Origin: Cercozoa sp. M6MM
Taxonomy: Eukaryota; Endomyxa: Ascetosporea
NCBI GenBank assembly: GCA_040357565.1
Contig: JBDODJ010000088.1
Length of the DNA stretch: 43,977 bases
Reading direction: 5' to 3' (one strand)
In this document: one piece after another, positions 23,572 to 36,916 of the stretch
Layout of the letters: each line of letters starts with the position of its first letter
How positions within the stretch are numbered: the first letter of the stretch is position 1
The notes under the pieces: generated by a model
Seen by the model: the letters and a program-made list of their open reading frames with translations, nothing else
Told to the model about the DNA's origin: nothing
Database searches by the model: none
Made by a program: the position numbers and the translations under genes

Positions 23572-26500
23572 ATGTCGGCACCACGTTTGCCCCGTGAGGG
23601 CGAGCATGGCTATGCAGCTGCTCGGCGAGAGGTAATTTTCGTATTTGTTGCTTTGGTGTTTCGTATTTGTTGGTTGTGTATAGCTTATGATCGGTACTGG
23701 CGTGATCGCCGACGGCAATGCCGCAAGACGCGCCGCAGCGCACGAGCACGCCATGCGGGTAGTCTAGATTCGAGTTGTGGACGTATATTTTGGGAGGTGT
23801 TTTTGTATTGTCTTTGTGTGTGTTTGTGTGTGTGCAGATTGGCAAGTACGCCAGCGGCTTTGGCGGCTTTGCTTTCGGGCGCGACGCGGCGGCAGAAGAC
23901 GCCGAGTTTGTTCCGCAGACGTTCGTTTCGTCCAGAAGGTATTTTACCCCCCTGTTTACCCCCCCCCCCCCGTCTACCTTGTTTACCCCCCCCCCCTATT
24001 TACCTTCCTATTTACCCCCCGTCTACCTCCTGTTTACCTACCTGTTTACCTACCTGTTTACCTACCTGTTTACCCTCGCATAGGAACCGCAAGAAAGTGC
24101 CGCTGATGCGACTGAGTGATCTGCAGGACGAGGTGCGTTTCTCCCGGAAAGAGTCGCTTTGTGAACGGCCTTGTTGTTGTTGTTTTGTGCAGCAAGACCG
24201 ACGTGCAGCTACGCAGCGGTAGGCTTTTTACTCCCTTTAACCACTTTACCCCCTACCCCCCCCCCCTCCCCACAGGGAAGGCGTCTTTGCGCAGAGCGAC
24301 GTTTTCTCGGGCGCGAAACGATCACGCGGCGCAGTGTATATTTGCTTTTTGTTTGTTTTCGTTTTTTAACTGGTCAATCTGATCGATCATATGGTCACTC
24401 TGATCGATCATATGGTCACTCTGTTCGATCATGTGGTCATTCTGATGGATTGATTTGCGAGAAACGCAGACAGGGCACGGAGGAGTTGCTTCGCGGTTTC
24501 TCCACCGTCGAAAACGTCGGCGTCACGCTGCTCAAACAGCTCGGCTGGAGTGCCGGTACCCTTCGCCCGTTTTACCCCCCTGTTTACCCCCCTTCCCCTG
24601 TTTACCCCCTCTTGACACTCTCTGTCACTTTACCTTTTAAGCCGCTCTTTTCTCAGCTTTGATTTTTACCCCTACCCCTACTACCCCGACCTCTACCCCC
24701 TACCCCCAACCCCAACCCCCCTACCCAAACCCCTTTACCCCCCTTTACCCCCCCCCCCCCTGCCGTGTAGACTCGGAGATTCGTGGCGACGCGATGACGC
24801 AAAACGCGTTTCTTTTCGACGGACGCGGCTGTTTGGGTTTTGCGGTATTTGTGGTTTTTGTTGTAGTTGTGTCGCGTCCGCGCGGAGGTGTTCTTGTTAT
24901 TTTCGTGTCCAGGCGGAAGGAGAGGAAGAAACGCGGCGCAGCGACCGCGAACTGCTGCGTCGTCGGACGAGTGCGTACGACGAGGAGGACGTGTATGCCG
25001 ACACATCGGGTATATGACAATCTTGTTGGTCTGTGTGTGTACTGTACTGTGTGTACTGTACGGTGTACTGTCTGGGATCAGCCTTTGACTCGCGCGAGTT
25101 TGCACGTGACATCCGCGCGGATGGTCCGCGGGAACAAGGTCGGCGGCAACGCGAAGACCAAGAGGAGACACGTGGACGTATTTCACACCTGTTTACGCCC
25201 CTGTTTACGCCCCTTTACGCCTCTGTTTACGCCGCTTTACCCCCCTGTTTACCCCGTTCTTATCCCCTTGTTGCAGTGCCGTCGAATTTGGACGGTTTCG
25301 TGCGTTTCGGCCAAGAGGATCATTTTGAGAAAGTCGTCACGTCGATTCCACAACAGCGCATCACTGAGGCAGAGGTTTACCCCCATCTTGCTCCCCCTCA
25401 GTTTANNNNNNNNNNNNNNNNNNNNNNNNNNNNNNNNNNNNNNNNNNNNNNNNNNNNNNNNNNNNNNNNNNNNNNNNNNNNNNNNNNNNNNNNNNNNNNN
25501 NNNNNCCCCCCCCCCCCCCCACACCCCCTTAACTCCTCCTGCCTCACAGGCAGTGGAAGACGCGTCGTACGCACGTGCTCGACAGGCAGTGGGCATGCCA
25601 GGCGTGCCGCAGAAAAAGACGAGTCGCTTCAGTGATCGCGGTGGTTCCGCGCGGACGCAGCAGCAGCAGGAACTGCAGCAGCAGATCAAGCAACTCAAGG
25701 AGCAGCAGCGGCAACAAGGCGACCAGAGCAACTGGCACCGCTCGCGCTTCGTTGCTGCGTCCACTGTCATGTACACTGCTTGTTTCAGATTTATTTTTTC
25801 GTTTTTCTTCCGCGCGGATGTGGGAAAATGTGACTTTTATCGTTTGACGGGACGACAACAGAATGCCAGGTGACAGTTCCTCGGGTTTGATTGAAGCACC
25901 AGCTCCGTCAGCTGGAAAAGCTAAGTTGAGGTATTTTTAATCTGCTTTGGTTGCTTTGAGCTGTGCAACAGCGACTTTTTGTTTTTTGATTGCAACAGCG
26001 ACATTTTGCCGCAATTCTCCTCAAAAGACGATTTCTCGTTCTCTGCGAAACAACGGTACTTTTGATGTGTCTCTACTCACTCAAATCACAGTTTGCGAAT
26101 ATCTGTGCCTTCAGTCGGTGGGAGGTCTATTTGCTGAGTCGTCTCGAGAGTCGGGTAACTCGCCTTTTTTTCTCTCGTTGGTCGGTCAAGATTCTGATTT
26201 TCTATCGACAGCCGCGCGTCCCGCCATTGTCGGCCAGTGACGCTTTGCTGACGGAAGAACAGCTCCAGATTGAGAGTAAAGTTTCAATTTTCAAACAGCT
26301 TCGATGGAAATTCACGTGTCTTGTTTTTTTGTTTCAGATGCGGAATTCGCGAAACTGGCCGAGAAGTTGCGGTATTAACACGTTTCCCCCTTCACCCTTT
26401 CAGTTTATTTCCTTTACCCCCCCCCCCCCCCCCCGTTATCACAGCCCACAGCTGGAAGAAGTGGGTGAACGTTTGCTGAGTGACGATGCCGTTCACCTGC

Positions 26501-27771
26501 GTGGTATTGTCCAGTTTCAGTTGCCGACCAGCCAAAGAGTATCAGTTCAAGTTTGTTTCTTTAGACAAGGAAGAGAAACAGGAAAAACGTATGAAGGAAC
26601 AGCACGCAATGACTGCTGCTGTACCGTCTCTGACTTTCTTTTTGCTTTCTGTGTTCGGTGAGTTTTAGCTGATGTTGTTTTGACGCAGAAACAGCGTGTG
26701 TACCGAGGCAAGCGTGAAGAACGACTCTGGATTCCGGTGCCTTCCTTTTGTTTTTGTTCATGTGTGGTGTTTGCTGCCACTAAGTTTTCAGTCTACAGGA
26801 ACCCAAGTTGTGCGCCTTCTTTGGCATCTCTGCACGCGATCACCAGTACCCTACCCTGCATCACAGGCAATATGTTCCAGCCTTGTATAATTCCAACAGT
26901 GCGGAAGTCGAGCGACGACAGGAGCGAAAGCCGCGAAAAACTGCCAAAGTCGACGATCTACGCGACGACGTGGCCGAAGAGGTCCGTCTAATATTGCAGT
27001 CTTTTTTGTGCACTAAAATTAACATATGTGTTGTTGTTCCTTTTCGTTTTCGCAGGAGAACGAAATCGCAGATTTTGCCGAAGAACGCGCCGATCTGTTC
27101 GACTCGATTTTCGGCGTGAGTTTTCTTTTCTTTTGTGTTGATTTAACAATATGTGTTAGCGCTTGCTCACTCTTGTTGTGTTTTGCGGGACACAGAGCGA
27201 CCTCGCCGAGCAGGAGGAGGAGACGAAACCCGTGGAAATCGTGCCGAGCAAGAAGCATCGAAACAAGAGGAAGGAGCGCACACTGGAGAGAGCAGAAACG
27301 ACACGGCCTGTGCCGGTGGTCGACATCACTGGCGACGGCGGCGCCGAGAGTCGCGACGACGAGATGGACGACGACATTGCCGAAGTGCTCATGTCGGCTG
27401 TAAGTTTTGCTATTCTTTATTGTGTCTATCCTCTGATAATGTTTCCTCCCTACGAGGTGTGTCATGAGTTATTGTGTCTATGAATTATGTTTGTGCAGGA
27501 GGCACCAGAGCCTTCGTCGCCCAAGCAGCCGATGTCGGCCGAGGACGAGATCATGGCACTGCTTAAGAAGCAGCGTCGCCGCCGCCTGGCCAAGAAGAAG
27601 GACAAGAAGGAGCGTCGTCGCGACAAGTCCGTCTCCGCTTCAGCCGCTGCCCCTTCGACTGTACGTTCGGTCTCTCGGGTTTTTTGCTGGGATGATTCAC
27701 TGACTTTGGTTCTGAAGGGCGACGACACCGTCATGCGGCGGCGACGACGCAAGAAAAAGTTTGGCGTTTAA
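23572..27771 (+). CDS. GPATCH1: GPATCH1-like spliceosome-associated protein
   Basis: GPATCH1 is a late-spliceosome (C complex) protein. Start MSAPRLPREGEHGYAAARRE (ATG 23572). Successive exons give KYASGFGGFAFGRDAA, EFVPQTFVSSRRNRKKVPLM and LSDLQDE, matching the human GGFSAGYFN...TPSTFVSSRQNR...EDFMDEED. Then come EGVFAQSDVFSGAKRSRG, GFSTVENVGVTLLKQLGWS (the start of the G-patch), AYDEEDVYADTSAFDSREF (human DIYATETLSKYD) and NLDGFVRFGQEDHF (human ILDGFSLASK). After the gap come AVGMPGVPQKKTSRF, KQRVYRGKREERLWIPEPKL (human KMFGKLTRDTFEWHPDKL), ERADLFDSIFGSD and a Lys/Arg-rich tail ending RRRRKKKFGV with TAA at 27769-27771. The G-patch looks shortened after LGW. The assembly gap lies in an intron. 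An LTR-like sequence starts 60 bp past the stop. Confidence 0.9.
24028..24074. repeat. Tandem 12-bp repeat in a GPATCH1 intron
   Basis: Four copies of CTGTTTACCTAC, directly before the acceptor of the exon that starts NRKKVPLM. It is another local expansion of the intronic pyrimidine motif. Confidence 0.88.
24371..24454. repeat. Tandem 21-bp repeat in a GPATCH1 intron
   Basis: Four units of TGGTCACTCTGATCGATCATA with a few changes each. They contain the palindrome GATCGATC. They lie in the intron before the exon for GTEELLRGFSTVEN and differ in composition from the C-rich intron motif. Confidence 0.88.
25406..25505. other. Assembly gap (100 N)
   Basis: Exactly 100 N, the customary placeholder for a gap of unknown size. 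It sits inside a GPATCH1 intron, bordered on the right by an uninterrupted C run, so a long C-rich tract probably stopped the sequencing. Coding may be missing if the true gap is large. Confidence 0.98.
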
Positions 27772-27830
27772 CGTCAGTTGAGCTGCGTTGAATTCGATTC
27801 AGTATCTTCTTTGCTTGCCGGTTTCTATAC

Positions 27831-28065
27831 CGTTACTGCACTTACAGTAGTCATTGCCTTGACCCATTCGCGTCTCACTCGAGAAAAGAGGAGGTTTATG
27901 AGTGTTTTGGCTCGTGCCTTGCTCTGAGACCGAGTCACTGACTCAGCGGATTGCTGTGTTGTCTATATCTTGCCTGAACAGCGTCATTGGATGGTTCCAT
28001 TCCACTCACTTTGACGTGTGTGTTCACCGCACAGGCAGGGGGCATCTTCAACTGCCGCGGTAACA
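27831..28065 (+). repeat. Solo LTR-like sequence of the same Ty3/Gypsy family
   Basis: About 235 bp starting CGTTACTGCACTTACAG and ending GGTAACA align with the LTR at 16956, with many substitutions and a few length differences. No retroelement body is next to it. Ends of the type yGTTAC...GTAACA are what an LTR would have. It begins 60 bp after the GPATCH1 stop codon, in the same orientation. It is clearly diverged from the other LTR, so it is an older or different subfamily insertion. No clean target-site duplication is visible. Confidence 0.75.
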
Positions 28066-28579
28066 ATATCGAGAGCATTAATCGAACGTTGGATAACTTT
28101 CGTTTCTCGTTTCGGATTCTATTATCACACATGCATGATGTGAAAGCCCCGCCAAAAAAAAAGACTCCTAGGATCGATCGACATCGAATGGTAACCGTTG
28201 CGTGACGCCGAAACTTCCCTTCACTCCGTCACCACCATGGCAGTGCACAGTGCAGCCACTAACGAGTGACGTGGTACACGTCGCACACAATCACAAACGG
28301 TCACACGCTTTTCGATCTGTGGTCCAGTGGTCACAAGGTCAAGTGCCGATCAGATCACTTCACCGACAATGACTGGCTGCGCACTCTCGAAGAGTATTGA
28401 TAATACAAAGTAAGTTTTAAAAAACAGTCAAGTGCTCGTCAATGAGATTTTCATTAGGTTATTTTTAGTTGCAGACCCTACCCAGAAACTACGATTGTAG
28501 ACGCGGGGGACGAGGTCTGCCACAAACTGCTTCTACAGTGATTGTTGTTTTGTTGGCACCAAAGTTGGCGACGCCAACC
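28066..28579. other. Upstream region of the receptor-like gene
   Basis: No coding was recognised in these 514 bp. They hold a perfect GACGTG-GTA-CACGTC inverted repeat at 28268-28282 and a stretch GTAAGTTTTAAAAAACAG at 28405-28422. The promoter and leader of the gene starting at 28580 should be here. Confidence 0.45.
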
Positions 28580-31500
28580 ATGCCATTGTTTGTCTTAAGC
28601 TTGCTCCTGTTGCTGTTGACGGCTGCACAGGCTTCTACGGTACAGTTTTCGTGAGTGTGTGCGTGTGTGTGTGTGACCATACAGCAACTTCTCTGTCTGA
28701 TAATCGGTACTGCAGCCAGTGAACAACTCGCTGGCCATCCTTGAGTCGCGCGTGTTACCGCCAGAGTATTCACTGGTGGGAGGCTACCCCTACCGAGTGC
28801 ATGTACCGTACACTTTTGGATTTGTAAACCTGCGGTTTACCATCTGGTACGAGCGAGCTGTTTCAGGTGTTATTCAACATGCTGCAAGAAAGCGGCAACG
28901 CCATGGACAGCTACCGAGTTCGCGTGATGTTTGGAACCTGCGAAGGATCCCCTCGGCCGCCTTCAGTTCCTGTATATATAGTAAAGTCTGTAAATGTAGT
29001 CTCTGGCACATTTACTGTACTGTAGGTACCGTTAACTACGTGCGACGATTTCCGCAAATCGAGTGATTCGAGTGACCAGTTCGTGCTGTCATTTCCTTCC
29101 GTGGGACCAAGCGCTCCGGCAAGTGTCCGAGTCGGCTTCATGTTTGTGTTGACTTATCTGCCTCGTATGATATGACCTCCTTTACCTGACAAAACGACGT
29201 TCTTGTTTGTGCCATCACGAGTACATTTGGACAGCTGCAACGATTGGGATGCGTCTTACGTTGATGGATCCCGTGGTAGTGTCAACTTCTACATGCACAG
29301 TTTGGGATATATCATGTATGGCAACATAGAGCGTATCGGGACCATTCTCGAAGCCGCTGCCGGTGGCATTTCAGTTCAACGAGATGCGCATGTGGCACAC
29401 GCAAACGCCGGCACGAACGCTTGATTATTTCGTCACTGTCAACTCACGAGAGTCTATCGGAAAGGTACTGTATATGTTTTGGACTCGACTTTACCTTTTG
29501 CATCTACAGTACCTGTAAAATGGCACAGTGGGATGCCATTGTTGTCTACTACAATGGAGTCACTACAAGTACCAGCTGAACATGTCATATATATATATAT
29601 AGATAAGTTATATATTTGATGTATGTAACAATATAGTACCAACTAGTTGCATTTAACTATATTTCCTGTCATTAGGCAAGGAGAGAAACGACTCGACCGA
29701 GCTAACCGTGTCCACGACGACACCTCTCAGTGGCGACGATCTCATCTCAATCGACATCAGCTACAGGTTCTTTGAAGGCATTGAGTACGTCAACGGAGGC
29801 TGTGCGTTTCTCTTTAGGTCACTGTTCGACTGATATCCAGAATTCACTTTCACTGTCTTTCTGTAGACACGAGTGTCAAGTGTCACTTTGACGACATCAC
29901 GACCATCTATGTCACTTTGGTAATGTGTAGCGAGATTAAGTCAATACAGCTGGATTAATTACTAATTTAAGTTTAAGTTTACTCCTGTATACGCTATTCC
30001 CATTGTGTGGTTTTGATACACAGAAGCCACTCGAGTTCTCCATCCTACCAGATGCGGCGGGCTGGGCCTTCCACATCAACGAGAAGTTCGTGCCGGACCC
30101 ATCCTTCACTGTAAGAGTCTTAGCCCTCCCTCCTTGAACTATTATTTGTTTTTCTTGTGACTGGACAGAAATGCGATGAGATTTTTTCGAGCTTGGATTC
30201 ACATGCCTTAGCGGCGGTATTATTGATATGAGGGGAGGAGTAAAGGGGGCAAAGGGGAGCAAGGTCAACTACCTGTATCCCTTGGTCAATGCAGACAGTG
30301 GACCTGCGGGCCACTGACAATGTGTGCTCCTACGGAATCAAGAACGAATCGATCACCTGGTCGCATGGCACTGGAGGTATTGTACCTTCCCTATGTGTAC
30401 CCAATAGGTCTAGCGCCTTCTTAAGTAGAATGGACGGACGTGACGGGACAGGGCAAACTGGCCGACACAATCATTGTGGCGATGCCGAGTCTCCCGGATG
30501 CGTATCATCTGGTGCATCCTGCTGGTACTAGTCTACCTCCTGGCAAAGGGAGTAAAGGGAGAAGGGGAAGAGATGTGCTGCCTTTGTAGTGAAATTCGGC
30601 CTCGGTCAGTCTTCGCCCTACTTCGACCGGAACGTGTTTGATCCGGCTGTTTCCGATCGCACCGGTATCCTTCCCTACCCTACCCTACCCTAGTCAAACC
30701 ACTACCTCTGCACTCCCCGAAATGTAGCCTACCAGTCTACTAATTTATGTTTCTGATGTTGCCCAGCACTGGGACACTTCAGCAAGGCTGAGTACGCACT
30801 GTACAGCAACACCGACGAGCTGCGCCAGGGCTGCGTCGATGAAATTGTCGTGCGTGCCTCCGACTTTGCCTTGTAGCCTTTTCTACCCTCCCCGTTTATT
30901 CCTTACTCGCTTTACCGTTTACCCCTAGCACGTACGGCAAGCCATTGGAACATGTCAAACTCACGGTGGAGTGTTTTGCTATCGGAGGTACCTGACCCTA
31001 CAGTCTTGGTACAATCCGGTCTGGACTGTGCAATGTGGACAGACCAGTCGAACACGGACCGATGGACGACGTGGCTACAGCAAGGTGTCTCTGGTCCGAC
31101 ACTGCAGCGCAAACTGACGGCACTGCCTGCGGATATTGCCTTCGACAACGGGCACTGCGAGTTGTCTTTCTCGGCACTCAATTGGATTCACAGCGATGTG
31201 CATTCTCCTTTGCCCCCCTTTACCCCCCCCCCCCGTTACCCCCACACACCACTTTATTCTACTCTTCATCCCCCTGCGTCCCCTCTTTTCATCCCCTGTT
31301 TACTCCAGTGGCAAAAGCACGAAAGTACAGCAGGCAACACGGCGCGCACGGTGACGACGGTGCTGCCGGTGCGACCGAGTGATGCAACCACTCGACTCAA
31401 GGTATCGGCACCGTCGAAACACCGTCGACGCGACGATCTGGTGCTTGGTACTTTTACCCCTTCCCTCTTTTTTTAACCGCCATACCCTCCCTCTTTCCTA

Positions 31501-32179
31501 CTCTTTTTACCCCCTCCCCCTATTACTCCCTTTAACTCCTTTTTAAGCTCCCGTATACTCCCTTTGTACCTCTCTGTTTAACCACACCCCCCCCCCGGCA
31601 GGTGCAACTGTGGTGGAAAGTGCGTGCGGTGAGGAGCGAGTCGCACCTGCCGAAAAATACCGCATCACTTACGAACTCGTCAGTCTAAGGGTACTGCCTT
31701 TACTTTCTTAACCCCCTATACCCTCCCATATATTTCCCACCCTCTACCTCCCTGGGCAGAAAGTCTTCGAAGGCGCCCAGGTGGTGGTGTCGCAGAAATA
31801 CCTGCCCACACGTGAGGACAGCCTTGTCGTTCGGGTCGAGGCACAGGAAGTGGCCAATTCTGTCGTTGTTGTGAGTGATGTCGTCAGTATCGACGTGCTG
31901 CTGGATCCGGTACTTTTGTCTCTTCCTGCCTCTTCACTCCCTCTTCACTCCCCCTCTTTACCCCTCCTTAGTCCCTCTTCACTCCTCCCTCTTTACCTTA
32001 CTCCCCTCTTTCTCCCCTCCTTACTCCCCTCTTTACTCTCCTTGTTACCACCCTTAGATTATCGGAGCAGTAGCGAGAGGCGTGTTGCGTGTGCTGCCTG
32101 TACTCTACTATACATGTATATCTAGTATATATATATATATATATATGTATATAATTAAATAAATGAATATGTGTATATC

Positions 32180-32218
<39 letters not shown>

Positions 32219-34798
32219 TTGTATACGTTGTGTATAGATATAGATATACGTACATATATATATATATCTATGTGTGTGTGTGTGTATAAAAAACAAGAGA
32301 TACTGTTGGTAGAACCCGAACGTTGAACTCGAGGTAGACTATGCAACCTACTCGTTCGACCCGAACGGTACCATCTGACGGACTCGTTTTTTTCTTTGGA
32401 GGGGTGCGACCCTAGTATTCTGGAGATTGTGCAGGCATCTACGGTCAGAAGGACCTGTCCTTCGCAATCGAGAGCTGTCGCACCGGCAACAATGACGACT
32501 GTGCCGCCCTGTTGCTGTCCAAGGTATCGTCTGATTCACCTACATGGTTGTTTGTACACTCAGGGTCGTACATAACCTGCCAAGTATTGTATTAAATATA
32601 AAGTCTATATTGTGTATATATATATATAGTATATGTCATATAATACAGTACTTAAATACTAGAGTCCGCGTGATGTTTCTTAGAACAGCTATACAAGTAT
32701 ATTATACTATATATATATATACATATATATATATAGATTTATCGCAAAATAGTATTGATACCGAGTTTATCGTATCTGTGATGTAGGTGGACACATCACG
32801 CCTTTCGAACACGGGCATCCTGATGGTGCCGAGTGGAACATTTGCAGCCTCCTCCGAGTACTCGCTCGTCGTTCTGGTCACAGTAGACGGTACTGTACAC
32901 CTTTCCCTTCCTTCTTATAAGTACTATATGGAGTAGGTTCGACCTTGCCGCCTGCTAAGGTCGGTCTGACAATTCGAGTGCTCAATCAAGCCGACTCTGA
33001 CAATTCACTGTCGGTATAAGTTACTGAGATAGGGTGGGCGGGGGGTAAATACGGCATGTGTGCTCGTGCAGGTGTCGGTGCACTTCCGTAGTGCTCGTAC
33101 GCCGCTTTTGTCGCAACAGGACATCTTGCGCATCGTATGATTTTATGTACCCCCCCCCCCCACCCCAGACGACATTAGACCCTCACTACAGGAAGGCGAA
33201 GTTCAGAGCGAAAAGGACGATGCAGTTATTCAGTATGCGTGGTAGGCACTGTCTTTTACAAAATGGGTATCTCCTACTCTTAACCCCCCCCCCCAGGTAC
33301 GAAGCAAGCGGCGTGTTGCGACAATTGTCGCCGCAGCAGTTGTTGACGCCGCTCAACAAACGCAACCTCGCGGTGGATGCCTTTGCTTTGGTATGCCCCT
33401 CTGTATCACCCCCTCCGACCTTCTTCATACTGTATACCCACACAGGCACCTGGCGAGTATCGCTTTCGTCTCAATGCGACTGACTTGACCTACGGCGCTT
33501 TTTCTGTATTCTTGCCCCTCCCCGGGTTGGACTAGAAGTAATCTCCGATTGGTTAGGTCGGCGAGACTCATGTCATTGTAGTCGACAGTCCAGTCATTAC
33601 AAGACTGGTAGCCAACCACTCGGTCGGCAGCGACACGATCGATCTCTCTGTTGCCGCCGTACCCTCTTACATAAATTTATATATAGGGTGTCTATTATAC
33701 GCATAAAGGGTACGTGTATACCGTGCTGTGTCATTTAGACACTGGCTTCGGCCGATGTGGCGCCACTGCAGGTCCGCTGGTTCGCAAAACTCTCGGGTAT
33801 GCCTTCCGCTATAAATTTACATGTATACATGAATATATCTCCATAGATATCTAACACAAGTAAAAACAGTGACAGTTTATGCTACTTATAGACGAACTGG
33901 TCTCACTGACGGACTGGTCGACCGAGAACACGTCGTCAGTGTCGCTGCCCACTGGCAACCACACCGTGCAAGGTTAACCCCTACCCCTTACCCCCCTACC
34001 CCCTCACCTACTCCCTGTACCCCCGTTGTGCAGTCAAAGTACGCGACAGCGTAGGCGGAGTTGCAATCTCCAGCACGACACTCACAGTGGTCTCTCTATC
34101 AGGTACAGTTGTACTGTAGCCTTAGTACTTTGTACCGTACCTACCGCACCCTTAATAGACCAGTGTGAGTTGTCGCTGCAGCGACTACGTGAGACACGTG
34201 CGTCGCACCGACTGTCCGACGCACTGCTGGCTGTACCAACATGCACACTACTTTGTACAGCTGTACCATGTATAGACCTACCACTTGGACAGGTGAGCCA
34301 AGTAGCCAGTAGCCACTTGAACAGTGGCGGCATCGAGTCGTGTCCCGAGTTGTCAGCGGAACTGCTGCAGTCGCTGCATTTGTTCCGACAGGTGCGGCCG
34401 CACAATACCACGCAGTGTGCACATCCCGAGATACACCTACTTGTGGAGGTGAACCCTTCCTGTCCTAGTACTGTAGATATAAACCCCCTGTGGCACTATC
34501 TTTAACATGCATAGGCACTGCGACAAGGCACGCAACTCATGCTGCAGGCTGAGGCTGTTCTGAATACCTCCGACTTTGCCTTCCTTGTTGGCCGTGCATT
34601 TATTTACTATCTATATGTGTATGTACTGTACCTATAGTGGATGTGTATATATGTACTATATCTGTATAAATTTTTATTTACTCTACCTATAGTACATATA
34701 CATAAGTTTATATATATGTACCAAACTATAGCAAATGTACTATACCTATATATTACATATATATGTATATGTACTATACCTATAGTATATGCTTATAG

Positions 34799-34832
<34 letters not shown>

Positions 34833-36883
34833 ATAGTATTTATTTATACCACCTGTAGAGGAAGGCGCATCACACGATCTGCTGTGTGCTGTTGGCGCCG
34901 ACTCGGTGCATGAGAGCGTCTCCATCCTGGTGTGTACTTCTTGTACCCCTTGCCCTACCGTGCCTAGTTTTACCTTGACCCAACTACCCATAGGCACAAA
35001 CAGGCGCAGTGCTGAGCAACACACTCGCACTGGCAGCCTTATCACTGAATGGCACGTCGCTGTGTCTTGTCACACACCACATCACTGATCTCACCACACG
35101 GGTAGCCTTTCCCTCTACCCCGTCTACCACTCTCTACCCCTATAAATTTACTCTCCCCTGCAGTTGTTGATAGCCAAGTTGGAGCCAGCGTTGGCAGGCG
35201 AGCATCCCGAGTAGTCTCCGTTTTTCTTTTTTGTATAACTTGATGCGTGTATATCACATGACAAGATTTTTGAATTCACCAGGTATGCCGAGTACGGAAA
35301 CGTGTTTGGTGCTGGTGCCAAGTTCGACGCAGGCACACGTGTCACCTTGTCAGGTCTGTACCTGCAGTACCTACTGTCAACAACCTTGTGTTAAAAAAAA
35401 AACAACCGATGTGTTGCACAGGTAGCGTGCAGGTCGAGGTGCCTGAGAGTGCCTTTGAGAATGCGGGCGAAGTGGTACTCTATCTACCAACTGATACCTA
35501 CTTCCACTCCCCTGAAATGACATGCGTACTGAATTGCTCAGAGTGTGACAGTGTCTGCTTTGGACCCGTCTCTCAGTTGTAGTCTTCCTACTCATCCTTC
35601 CAATATAAGTTGCATGTGCTCTTCAGTCTTCTCATTCTTGGCTTCGTAACTCAGCTTGCTTTGTTGCCGAGAACTCCGCCTCGCCTGATGGTAAACTACA
35701 AAGCAGCTCACTCATATCTTCAGTTAAAGTCTAAACTTACTGTGCACTGGGACAGACACTTGCTCGGTCACCGATATCAATGCACAGAACGGCGAGTTGC
35801 GGTACCATTTGCATTTGCTGACTTGACTGACTTGACTGGGTTGGACGGGCTGACTGACCCCTTTGACTGTGGCTGTGACTTTGACAGTGAGATCACGTTC
35901 GCACTGAGATGCAGCGATCAGCACCAGTACCGTGTGCAAGGTATGAAACATATAATAATAATAATGATATAGTTATAGTGCCTAGTTTATAACAGTACAT
36001 ACATAGTAGATATACTATAAGTATAGCGAGAGAATCTGTTTGTATTAGTTTATATATATATACATACATATATATATATATAAATCCATGAAACGACTAA
36101 AATACGCCCCATGTGCAGAGTGCGCACAACCTCGGGCCACGTGTCGCTGGTTCGATGCCGAGACACACGTACCCAAGTGTTTTGTCCCAGGGTCACTTTA
36201 AATTACCAAGTGGCGACATGGAACAGACGTGGAGTCAAGACGGCTGCGTCACTCTGTCAGCAACGCCTGCCAGTGACGGTGTGCACACCGTGTATCAGTG
36301 TCGATGCACGCACCTGGTACCAAACCCTTTTTGCAGACACCTCTTCAATTAGTACACTACCACTGTCGTGTAGACGACCTTTGCGATGGTGAAGGAACTA
36401 GCCAAGCACGACGCCTGTGCCACGGCGGAAAGCACGATCAACGTCTATGCTCCCTTTGCTGGTACTCTCAATTTACCTGAATTTTCTGAATAACTATGCA
36501 CATGCGTTTTTTTAAATCTTCACCCTACAGGCGCCTTTGGTCTCGTGGCTGTTGCCGCACTCATACAGACTGTTCGGTGCTTAATTTATACCTGCCCTAG
36601 TACTAAGCGGCAACAGAGCTTAACTTCGGAATTCGGAATGGGATACCTATTCTTGAACCCCCTGTGATACAGGTACATGGCAGCCACTCAGTCGCACAAG
36701 CGCAGCGCCGGCTTGCTTCTGCAACACTTGGGTACTCCGGCTTGCTGTCTTGACACTGGAGGGTAAGAAGAGACTTGGTAGTTGTGCTCGCTGTCGCTGG
36801 TGCTCGTGTCGCTGCTTGCGTCTACCTGGAATGCATACTTTTTTGTTCCATAGTGACTACTTTATACGTATACATATATGTAC

Positions 36884-36916
<33 letters not shown>

